7,518 nt of DNA, from NCBI GenBank assembly GCA_030692905.1, contig JAUYBT010000017.1, positions 1 through 7,518 of the forward strand, read 5' to 3'. Below are positions 1 through 6,654 of the stretch, piece after piece; within the stretch, counting starts at the first letter, position 1, and every line of letters begins with the position of its first letter. The notes below the pieces were generated by a model. The model had not been told where the DNA came from and ran no database searches. It saw only the letters and a list, made by a program, of their open reading frames with translations. Source of the stretch: Bacteroidales bacterium (GTDB lineage: Bacteria; Bacteroidota; Bacteroidia; Bacteroidales; VadinHA17). The position numbers were made by a program, and so were the translations under genes.

Positions 1-782
1 TAGCTGTTGGACTTATCAGCGGGTCGGTTAGCATAATTTCTGAAGCAATCCATTCTTCGATGGACCTTATTGCAGCTATTATTGCATTCCTGTCGGTTAA
101 GGTGTCTGATAATCCACCCGATTCGAGGCATCCCTACGGACACGGGAAGGTTGAAAATATTTCAGGAGTGATTGAAGCCCTGCTTATTTTTATTGCTGCT
201 ATCTGGATTATCATTGAAGCATTTAAAAAACTGTTTGGAGAGAAGATTGAACTGGATTCAATCGCCTTAGGTTCTGTTATAATGCTCGTTTCAGCAATTG
301 TCAATATTATTGTTTCAAGAAGATTATATAAGGTAGCCCGTGAGACAAATTCTGTAGCTCTGGAAGCTGATGCTCTTCATCTAAAAACTGATGTTTACAC
401 TTCGCTCGGAGTGGCTGTGGGTCTGGGTCTTATAATGGTTACAGGAATTAACTGGTTAGATCCGATTATCGCAATTTTTGTTGCTTTATTTATTATACGG
501 GAGTCATATCATCTTTTGAAGAGGGCTTTCACTCCTCTGCTCGACACAGCCTGGGGAGTTGATGAAATTGAGGAGCTTGAGAAGACATTATACCGGATGG
601 AAGTGAGTTATCATGATCTCCGGACACGTGTAGCCGGAAACTACCGGTTTATAGATCTGCATATTCAGATACCCGGAGATGTGTCGGTTGGAAGTGCTCA
701 TAAATATTGCGACAAAATAGAAAATGAACTCACCAGTAAATATGAGAACCTTGTTGTGACGATTCATGTGGAACCCAGCTAA
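1..782 (+). CDS. Cation diffusion facilitator (CDF) family metal efflux transporter, 5'-truncated by window edge
   Basis: Inner-membrane metal/proton antiporter, most likely exporting Zn2+ or a similar divalent cation. The reading frame is open from base 3, so the gene starts before the window; the ATG at 60 is internal (the M of HSSMD). From base 3 the first 20 residues already match the second membrane helix, with HxxxD at H17-D21. The family motif HPYGHGK follows at residues 43-49, and the second HxxxD (HLKTD, residues 126-130) lies in the fifth helix. Two HxxxD pairs form the transport site, and the H-bearing version is associated with zinc preference in this family. The hydrophobic helices are followed by a soluble C-terminal dimerisation domain ending in TIHVEP, with several histidines. 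About 259 residues are visible against roughly 300 usual, so only the N-terminal 30-45 residues are missing. It converges on the adaptor gene. Metal specificity cannot be fixed from sequence alone. Confidence 0.93.
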   Translation, partial: AVGLISGSVSIISEAIHSSMDLIAAIIAFLSVKVSDNPPDSRHPYGHGKVENISGVIEALLIFIAAIWIIIEAFKKLFGEKIELDSIALGSVIMLVSAIVNIIVSRRLYKVARETNSVALEADALHLKTDVYTSLGVAVGLGLIMVTGINWLDPIIAIFVALFIIRESYHLLKRAFTPLLDTAWGVDEIEELEKTLYRMEVSYHDLRTRVAGNYRFIDLHIQIPGDVSVGSAHKYCDKIENELTSKYENLVVTIHVEPS

Positions 783-2080
783 AGAACAACTTCAGCTTTC
801 TTTACTTTTTCACGCTTTTTCAGAACAGGTATAAGATCTTCCCCGGCCAACTTGAATTTTTCAGGTTTTTCAGGGTTATTAAGGTAAAGCATAGTGCCAG
901 GTTCAAGTCCTTTTTCAATTATTATATTTTTTTCGTTCGATTCCCCAAGGAGAACAACCTGTTTAGTGCCATCTTTTGTAAAAACAAATGGTATACTGTC
1001 AACTCCTGCCTGAACACATTCAATAGGGATATAAACAGCAGCATCAAAGGTTTTGATAACTATTTTGTTCCCTGTTGTCATCGAAGGTCTGAGAAAAGGA
1101 TCAGAACCTTCGATTTTAATCTGCACTTCAAAAACCTTATCATTGGTATTTGGCAGTTTTTCACCAATGTTGGCAACATAGGATACAAAACCGTTAAAAG
1201 CCTTTTCGGGAAAAGCATCAATGGTGATGTTAACTTTTTGTCCGGGTTTGATTTTACTTACATCAATCTCGTTAACATAGGTCTTGGAAATCATTGATGA
1301 GAGATCAGGAAGTGTTGCGACTACCCGGTCCATCGGATTGATTGTTGATCCAATCTTCCTTTTATTTCCTCGCCTCTCTCTTTTATAGATAACCATGCCG
1401 GAAGCAGGTGCTGTTACAGTAAACCCGGATAACACCTCTTCGAGATCATTAACTCTCCGGGTTACTCTGGAAATGAAATAATTCTGGTTGTATATATCCG
1501 TCCGGTTCTGTGCTAATCTACGGGTATAGCTCCTTTCTCTCTGTTCGAGTACCCGATGTGCCTTATCGAGTTCAATCTCTGCCTGCCGGATTGTAGTAGG
1601 TGGCTCATACTTTGAGTTGCGAAAAGTCATTGCAGCCTCCTCAACAATGAATTTCTGGTTTTTAATTTCATCTCTTAAGTCATTCATGACAACAGCAGTG
1701 TCAAGCAACTTCACTTCAAGTCTTGTCATAAAAGTTACAAGTCTTTCCTGCTCATCTTTTAAGGTATTGGCTAATTCCGTTCTGTCGAGAGTTGCAACAA
1801 AATCTCCCTCCTTTACCATGGTTCCTTCCGGGATAAGGTCCTGTATCCTGATATTCGTCGCCCTGATATCTCTGCCCTGTGCAAACTCGGGTCCTTTAAT
1901 GTCAACTGATTTTTCGGCTATTAATTCGCCTGCTTCCGTTACAGCTATTTCAAATTCTCCTTTATTGACCTTTGTAAATAAATCAGAAGTGTCAGTCTTT
2001 GAGGTGAGTTTGTTGAAAATAAACAATAATGCAAATGTGGCAGCAACAATAATACCTGTAATAATAAATGTTTTTTTCAT
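779..2080 (-). CDS. HlyD/MacA-type periplasmic adaptor (membrane fusion protein), 433 aa
   Basis: Periplasmic adaptor that links an inner-membrane pump (RND or MacB-type ABC) to an outer-membrane channel for efflux. The N-terminus is a single membrane anchor (residues 1-22, MKKTF then a hydrophobic run), which supports the chosen ATG. The first half of the lipoyl-like sandwich is at about 84-99 (PEGTMVKEGD). A long charged helical hairpin follows at about 102-215, then the second lipoyl half at 220-234 (TVTAPASGMVIYKR). A beta-barrel spans about 262-343 (VNEIDVSKIKPGQKV), and a membrane-proximal domain runs to about 400. The C-terminus is lysine-rich. The length is normal. No Shine-Dalgarno sequence is visible before the start. 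The gene stands alone: downstream it meets the CDF gene tail to tail, and upstream lies the gap and the divergent restriction operon. Its pump and channel partners, and therefore its substrate, are unknown. Confidence 0.9.
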   Translation of the reverse strand: MKKTFIITGIIVAATFALLFIFNKLTSKTDTSDLFTKVNKGEFEIAVTEAGELIAEKSVDIKGPEFAQGRDIRATNIRIQDLIPEGTMVKEGDFVATLDRTELANTLKDEQERLVTFMTRLEVKLLDTAVVMNDLRDEIKNQKFIVEEAAMTFRNSKYEPPTTIRQAEIELDKAHRVLEQRERSYTRRLAQNRTDIYNQNYFISRVTRRVNDLEEVLSGFTVTAPASGMVIYKRERRGNKRKIGSTINPMDRVVATLPDLSSMISKTYVNEIDVSKIKPGQKVNITIDAFPEKAFNGFVSYVANIGEKLPNTNDKVFEVQIKIEGSDPFLRPSMTTGNKIVIKTFDAAVYIPIECVQAGVDSIPFVFTKDGTKQVVLLGESNEKNIIIEKGLEPGTMLYLNNPEKPEKFKLAGEDLIPVLKKREKVKKAEVVL

Positions 2081-2190
2081 TTTCTAAGCCCTGATCTAAA
2101 CTCAACATTTTCTAAAAATATTCCGGTACGAAATTATTAAAAATAAAACTTTGGGATGCTCATTAATAAATATTTAACAACTATTAACAT

Positions 2191-2269
2191 CTGGAGTGGA
2201 GCTTGAGGAGGAGGCACCATATTTCATTCCCTGTCCAGGTTTCGCTCCGGTTTTTCGATTTTCATGCGA
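2191..2269. other. GC-richer island of unknown nature
   Basis: A block of about 80 bases, beginning CTGGAGTGGAGCTTGAGGAG and including CCCTGTCCAGG and CGCTCCGG, stands out from A/T-rich flanks. On + it reads through without a stop in at least two frames, and one reverse-strand frame is open across most of it, but none has a credible start or a product I recognise. It could be a decayed gene end, an extragenic repeat or an RNA leader. I assign no function. Confidence 0.35.
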
Positions 2270-2302
2270 TTATTAATTTTGTGTATAATAACAATCAGTA
2301 TA

Positions 2303-2317
2303 ATACCATTTTGGTAT
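2303..2317. promoter_or_regulatory. Short inverted repeat ATACCA-TTT-TGGTAT
   Basis: A perfect 6-base inverted repeat around a 3-base centre (ATACCA, TTT, TGGTAT) lies in the gap between the divergent genes. It is small enough to arise by chance in A/T-rich DNA. It could be a repressor site or a weak hairpin; nothing else supports either. Confidence 0.25.
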
Positions 2318-2352
2318 AAAATTTACAGACATTAAAAATTCTCCATTTATTT

Positions 2353-2481
2353 ATGGAACGACAATCAGTAATGAGGCAGGACGCCGGTTTGAACGGTGAT
2401 GCCCAAAGTTACCTGAAAATACTCCTACATATAATGCTTGATGGATTTTTGTATACAAAAACACCGTTATTCTGCCAGTAA
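2353..2481 (+). pseudogene. Relic of an hsdM 5' end (type I methyltransferase N-terminus fragment)
   Basis: An open stretch of 42 codons (ATG 2353, TAA 2479-2481) that cannot make a working enzyme. Its residues 7-18, MRQDAGLNGDAQ, align without gaps to residues 15-26 of the HsdM encoded at 6655, MWQDSGLNGDAQ, with 10 of 12 identical. The matching DNA (2371-2406 against 6697-6732) agrees at 27 of 36 bases by my hand count, and most differences are at silent positions. After GDAQ the relic goes to SYLKI where intact HsdM has RVEQLGWMLFLKI, which fits an in-frame loss of about 8 codons; beyond that the similarity fades and a stop follows. The IMRQDAG...GDAQ signature is characteristic of HsdM N-terminal helical domains. 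The mostly silent differences suggest a separate, diverged hsdM that later decayed, not a fresh copy of the neighbour. A short functional peptide is possible but less likely. Confidence 0.7.
2446..2461. promoter_or_regulatory. Perfect 16-base palindrome TTTTTGTATACAAAAA
   Basis: TTTTTGTATACAAAAA is fully self-complementary with no spacer, centred on GTATAC, about 130 bases before the hsdR start. A gapless palindrome of this size is a typical shape for a dimeric repressor site, and restriction operons are often controlled by such repressors. It overlaps the 3' part of the hsdM relic. No regulator gene is visible in the window, so the role as operator is an inference. Confidence 0.4.
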
Positions 2482-2527
2482 TTCTGATATTTTAAAAACG
2501 TACTGTTAATGATTTTATATACTGTTA

Positions 2528-2556
2528 TTTGTTAGGGTATTTACGACTTAAATTCC
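2528..2556 (+). promoter_or_regulatory. Weak candidate Bacteroidota-type promoter for the restriction operon
   Basis: TTTG (2528-2531), a 17-base spacer, then TAAATTCC (2549-2556) partly match the Bacteroidota sigma pattern TTTG...TAnnTTTG, lacking the final TG. A start of transcription near 2563 would leave a leader of about 30 bases before the hsdR ATG, which is reasonable. The match is poor and the region is A/T-rich, so this is tentative. Confidence 0.2.
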
Positions 2557-2592
2557 TATTTTTATTCTTTTAAAAAGAAAAAATATTGTACA

Positions 2593-4983
2593 ATGGATAA
2601 GAAATCATTATCAGAACGTGATATCTGTACTAAATTCATAACACCTGCCATTATAAAGGCAGGTTGGGATAGTCAGAAACAACTTCTTGAAGAGGTTTCT
2701 TTTACCGATGGTAAAATATATGTCCGTGGCAGATTATCAGCCAGGGGGGCACGAAAAAGGGCAGATTATATTCTTTATTTTAAGCCGAATATTCCTGTTG
2801 CTATCATTGAAGCAAAGGACAACAATTATTCAGTCAGGTCAGGTATCCAGCAGGCTCTTGATTATGCACAGATTCTTGATATACCATGTGTTTTCAGCAG
2901 TAATGGTAATGGTTTCTTATTTCATGATAGAACAACCACAGATTCTAACATTGAAATAGAACTATCTATGGATGAATTCCCATCGCCTCAACAATTATGG
3001 GAGAAGTATAAGAAATATAAGGGTATTGAAACACCTGAAACTGAAAGGATAGCATCACAGGACTATTATTTTGATGGTTCAGGCAGACGACCCCGTTATT
3101 ACCAACAGATTGCTATAAACCGAACCATTGAAGCCATTGCCAACCAACAGAACCGAATTCTTTTGGTAATGGCAACAGGCACTGGCAAAACCTATGCTGC
3201 TTTTCAGATTGCTTACAGGTTGTGGAAAGCGGGTGTTAAAAAACGTATACTTTTTCTTGCAGACCGCAATGCCTTAATAGACCAAGCACAGAGAGGTGAT
3301 TTCAAACACTTCAGGGACAAAATGACAATCGTGAAAAAACGGCAGGTTGATAAAAGTTATGAGATTTATCTTTCATTATATCAGGGTCTAACAGGAAATG
3401 ATGAAGATAAAAACATATATAAGCAGTTCAGTCAGGATTTCTTTGATTTAATAATAATAGATGAGTGTCATAGGGGTTCAGCAAGGGACGATAGCGCATG
3501 GCACGATATCTTGAAATATTTCAACAAAGCAACTCACATCGGTCTTACTGCCACACCAAAAGAAACCACTGAAGTCAGCAACTTTGAATATTTTGGCGAC
3601 CCCATATATATTTATTCATTACGACAGGGTATTGATGATGGTTTTCTTGCACCATATCGTGTTATCAGGGTTGGAATAAACGTTGATATGGAAGGTTGGC
3701 GACCAGAGGATGGCAAGACAGATAAAGATGGTAATCTTGTTGATGATAGGATATATAACAAGAAGGATTTTGACCGCCATCTTGTTATCGATGAACGTAC
3801 AGAAATCGTTGCAAAGAAATTATCAGAATTTTTAAAAGGATACGACCGTTTTGCCAAGTCCATCGTTTTCTGTGTTGATATCGACCATGCGGAAAGAATG
3901 CGTTCGGCACTTTCAAGAGAAAATGCCGATTTGGTTGCAGAGAATTACAAATACATAATGCAGATAACTGGTGATAATGACGAAGGTAAACGTGAACTCG
4001 ATAATTTTACTGACCCAGAACAAAGATACCCTGTTATTGCAACAACATCGGAACTAATGACTACTGGTATTGATGCTCAGACATGTAAGGTGATTGTACT
4101 TGATGCAAACATAGCATCTATGACCAAGTTTAAGCAGATAATTGGTCGTGGTACTCGAATCAATGAAGATTATGGTAAGATGTTTTTCACAATACTGGAC
4201 TTCAGGAATGCCACTGATTTATTTGCAGACCCCGAATTTGATGGTGAACCTATCAGGATTAAACCTGTTTCTGAAGATTCTGATTTAAGTATTATTGTTG
4301 ATGAAGAGGAACAGGATATATCCCCGATTATCGATGATATTTCAGGAGAAGACATATTTATTGAAAGACCAACTGTGCGGTATCCAGAAGGTGGTGAAAC
4401 AAGTGAAGTAGACGAACCACGACTAAAGGTTTATGTGAATGGTGTTGATGTGTCAATACTAATCAGCCGTGAATTATATTTTGACCAGCATGGAAAACCA
4501 ATCACCACCAGCCTTAAAGACCATACAAAAGAGATAATTAAAGGGCAATATGCTTCTTTAAATGATTTCATTAATAAATGGAATTCAACCGACCAAAAGA
4601 CTGTCATTATTGAAGAACTTCAGCAACAGGGTGTATTAGTTGAAGCATTATATAATGCAGTGAATAAAGAGGTTGATTTATTTGACTTGATTTGTCATGT
4701 GGCTTATGACAAACCACCCATGACCCGAAAAGAACGTGCAAATAATGTAGTAAAGCGCAATTATTTTACCAAGTATGGTGACCAAGCCAGGAAAGTACTG
4801 GAAAATCTGCTGGAAAAATATGCAGACGAAGGAATAACCGATATTGAATCAATGGAAGTTCTTAAAGTGCAGCCATTCACAGAATTTGGGTCACCGATGG
4901 AGATAGTAAAGACATTTGGTAGCAAGAAAGAGTACTTAAAAGCAATTCATGACTTAGAGCAAGAACTTTATAAATCGGCATAA
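2593..4983 (+). CDS. hsdR: Type I restriction enzyme R subunit (EcoEI-like HsdR), 796 aa
   Basis: Motor and nuclease subunit of a type I restriction complex; it translocates DNA using ATP and cuts it away from unmethylated target sites. The N-terminal nuclease domain (about 10-115) shows the PD-(D/E)xK set: D58 in ADYIL, E73 and K75 in IIEAK, and QQALDYA at 86-92. The SF2 helicase core follows: Walker A ATGTGKT at 194-200, DECH at 290-293, TAT at 319-321 and the arginine-finger motif QIIGRGTR at 515-522. An acidic linker at about 560-610 leads into an EcoEI-type C-terminal domain (about 610-790, with GQYASLNDFI). All motifs are intact and the length suits this family. The frame has a stop at 2533-2535 and no earlier ATG, which fixes the start. 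There is no Shine-Dalgarno sequence; an A-rich stretch precedes the ATG. The stop shares one base with the next start (TAATG), so translation is probably coupled. Confidence 0.95.
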   Translation: MDKKSLSERDICTKFITPAIIKAGWDSQKQLLEEVSFTDGKIYVRGRLSARGARKRADYILYFKPNIPVAIIEAKDNNYSVRSGIQQALDYAQILDIPCVFSSNGNGFLFHDRTTTDSNIEIELSMDEFPSPQQLWEKYKKYKGIETPETERIASQDYYFDGSGRRPRYYQQIAINRTIEAIANQQNRILLVMATGTGKTYAAFQIAYRLWKAGVKKRILFLADRNALIDQAQRGDFKHFRDKMTIVKKRQVDKSYEIYLSLYQGLTGNDEDKNIYKQFSQDFFDLIIIDECHRGSARDDSAWHDILKYFNKATHIGLTATPKETTEVSNFEYFGDPIYIYSLRQGIDDGFLAPYRVIRVGINVDMEGWRPEDGKTDKDGNLVDDRIYNKKDFDRHLVIDERTEIVAKKLSEFLKGYDRFAKSIVFCVDIDHAERMRSALSRENADLVAENYKYIMQITGDNDEGKRELDNFTDPEQRYPVIATTSELMTTGIDAQTCKVIVLDANIASMTKFKQIIGRGTRINEDYGKMFFTILDFRNATDLFADPEFDGEPIRIKPVSEDSDLSIIVDEEEQDISPIIDDISGEDIFIERPTVRYPEGGETSEVDEPRLKVYVNGVDVSILISRELYFDQHGKPITTSLKDHTKEIIKGQYASLNDFINKWNSTDQKTVIIEELQQQGVLVEALYNAVNKEVDLFDLICHVAYDKPPMTRKERANNVVKRNYFTKYGDQARKVLENLLEKYADEGITDIESMEVLKVQPFTEFGSPMEIVKTFGSKKEYLKAIHDLEQELYKSA

Positions 4984-6653
4984 TGGAACAAAAAATTGAA
5001 ATTATTAACAATTGGAACCTGAAAAAGGTATTTAATGAACTGGAAAACGGTAATATTAAAATACCAAGATTTCAAAGAGGCTACGTATGGGAACGGTCTA
5101 AAATAGTCAAATTGCTGAATAGTATATACTCACAATATCCCATTGGGTCGTTTTTTATTTGGGTTGCAAGCCGCGATTATAAGAATTTTTGCAGGGAGAT
5201 TACGGAGTTGAATTTGCCAGAACAACCAGAATCAAATAACTACAGTTTTATTCTTGACGGGCAACAAAGAATCACATCATTATATGTTGCACTGAAGGGG
5301 AAAAAATTAAATGGTACAGATTTTTCGGCAATTTGTTTTAATCTTGAAAAGAAAGAATTTCAAATCCCACGATTAAAGAACGAGAAACATAATATCCCAG
5401 CATGGAAATTGTTTGATACAACTGCTTATGGAGATGTTCTTACTGATTATGCAATATCTGACAGAGAAAATGGCACAAATTATTCAGCTATATGGCGAGA
5501 TTGCCAACAAGTATTTACTGACTATCCTATAAGTGTAATCAGAACTTTGAAGATGGATTTGGAACAGGTTGTCACCATTTTTGAGCGTATAAATCAAGGT
5601 GGTAAGAGATTATCCCTGTTCGACCTTGTTCATGCAAGTGCTTGGTCACCCAATTTTGACTTGAGAGAAAAAATTAAAAAGTTTAATGATGAACCTAATG
5701 TAAAATATTTTGGTGGTCTCGAAGAAGAGGTTTTTATTCAATCCCTTTCCTTAAACGCATTTGATGATTGCAGGAATCAAAACCAATTACATCTAACAGC
5801 TGAATCTGCAAGCAACCGTTGGGATATAACTACAGAATGTCTTAGATTATCAATCGACTTTATAAAGACCTTTGGGGTCAGATTTATTGATTTTATACCG
5901 TATAATTCATTTCTTCCTGTTATACAGTATTATTTTTTTAAATCTGGTAATAAAAGTATTAAAAGTGAGCATGTTAAATATATTGAAGATTGGTTTTGGA
6001 CAGCAACCTTTTCACAGAGATATTCAAGTTCAAGTCTTACCTTAATGAAAGAAGATGCATCATGGATTTATAATCTTTCTGGTGGACTACAAGCAGAGAA
6101 TATATTTGGTGTATCCCTTACCTTGAAGGAACTGTTGAAAGTTAGGATGCAGAACAAATCTGTTATAAAAAATGGCGTCCTTTGTTTGATGGCACTCGAA
6201 AATCCACAGGATTTCGATAACGGGCAATCCGTTACATTGGACAGAACTAATGTTTCAAGGTCAAATAGCAAAGAGAACCATCATTTCTTTCCATTTTCAT
6301 TACGACAACAATTTGGCACAGACAGCAACGGGATTAATAGTTTATTGAATTTCGTACTTATCTCTGGCAGGCTAAACAGGGAAATTTCAAATGATTACCC
6401 GTCACAGTATTTGACAGAATATGAAGCAAAAAACAGCAAAATAAACGAACATTTATTTACACATTTTATTAACCAAGATACCCTAAACGCTGCAAAAGCG
6501 AATGACTTTCAATCATTTATTCAAAAGCGAGGTGAGTTTATTTTAGAGAAAATACGGTCGAAAATTAAAATTGGTGAGTTTTCCGAGCCTGAAGATGAAA
6601 TAATGGAAGAAAATATCGAATTCGAAGAAGTACAAACAGAAGAAGTATTATAA
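4983..6653 (+). CDS. DUF262 / HNH-like GmrSD-family protein inside the type I operon, 556 aa
   Basis: Probable nucleotide-dependent nuclease. The N-terminal DUF262 domain has IPRFQRGYVW at 27-36, LDGQQR at 91-96 (the DGQQR nucleotide-hydrolysis motif) and FERINQGGKRLS at 200-211. The middle (about 220-390) is helical with no motif I know. The C-terminal part has ENHHFFP at 431-437, then N452 and N456 in NSLLNF, and N465 in GRLNREISNDYPSQYL. This spacing resembles the HHIFP...N...N...PSEYL pattern of DUF1524-type HNH nucleases. DUF262 plus HNH is the arrangement of GmrSD, BrxU and SspE, which act against modified phage DNA or depend on host DNA modification. The C-terminus is acidic. It starts on the last base of the hsdR stop and ends one base before hsdM, so it belongs to the same transcript. 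Whether it works with HsdRMS or separately is not shown. The substrate is unknown. Confidence 0.85.
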   Translation: MEQKIEIINNWNLKKVFNELENGNIKIPRFQRGYVWERSKIVKLLNSIYSQYPIGSFFIWVASRDYKNFCREITELNLPEQPESNNYSFILDGQQRITSLYVALKGKKLNGTDFSAICFNLEKKEFQIPRLKNEKHNIPAWKLFDTTAYGDVLTDYAISDRENGTNYSAIWRDCQQVFTDYPISVIRTLKMDLEQVVTIFERINQGGKRLSLFDLVHASAWSPNFDLREKIKKFNDEPNVKYFGGLEEEVFIQSLSLNAFDDCRNQNQLHLTAESASNRWDITTECLRLSIDFIKTFGVRFIDFIPYNSFLPVIQYYFFKSGNKSIKSEHVKYIEDWFWTATFSQRYSSSSLTLMKEDASWIYNLSGGLQAENIFGVSLTLKELLKVRMQNKSVIKNGVLCLMALENPQDFDNGQSVTLDRTNVSRSNSKENHHFFPFSLRQQFGTDSNGINSLLNFVLISGRLNREISNDYPSQYLTEYEAKNSKINEHLFTHFINQDTLNAAKANDFQSFIQKRGEFILEKIRSKIKIGEFSEPEDEIMEENIEFEEVQTEEVL

Positions 6654-6654
6654 C

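Larger units (their letters stand above)
2081..2592. other. 512-base intergenic region between divergent adaptor and hsdR genes
   Basis: This divergent gap must hold the start signals of both the adaptor (-) and the restriction operon (+). Most of it is very A/T-rich. It contains, from left to right, a GC-richer island (2191-2269), a short inverted repeat (2303-2317), an hsdM-like relic (2353-2481), a perfect palindrome (2446-2461), a weak promoter candidate (2528-2556) and an A/T hairpin just before hsdR (2565-2579: TTCTTTT, one base, AAAAGAA). I see no tRNA, CRISPR or recognisable insertion-sequence ends. I could not identify a convincing promoter for the adaptor. Confidence 0.8.

Noticed and set aside
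2071..2077. Run of seven T at the adaptor start (AAAAAAA on the coding strand)
   Set aside because: It simply encodes the MKK start that is common in exported and membrane-anchored proteins; no sign of slippage.
1617..2087. Open + strand frame of 156 codons opposite the adaptor gene
   Set aside because: It lies wholly antisense to a clear membrane fusion protein and has serine-rich, low-complexity content typical of a shadow frame.
2565..2579. A/T hairpin TTCTTTT-A-AAAAGAA before hsdR as a terminator or attenuator
   Set aside because: The stem is nearly all A/T and the loop of one base is too small for a stable hairpin; no following T-run on the + strand.
2687..2959. Open + strand frame of 90 codons inside hsdR
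   Set aside because: It overlaps the conserved HsdR nuclease domain in another frame and has no recognisable motif.
3612..4355. Two short open - strand frames (3612-3863 and 4170-4355) opposite hsdR
   Set aside because: Both are antisense to conserved helicase regions and show no family signature.
5933..5939. Run of seven T in the DUF262 gene as a possible phase-variation tract
   Set aside because: Seven bases is short, the frame is intact, and such runs are expected in A/T-rich coding DNA.
6068..6271. Open - strand frame of 67 codons opposite the DUF262 gene
   Set aside because: Antisense to a conserved coding region, with no start context or motif to support it.
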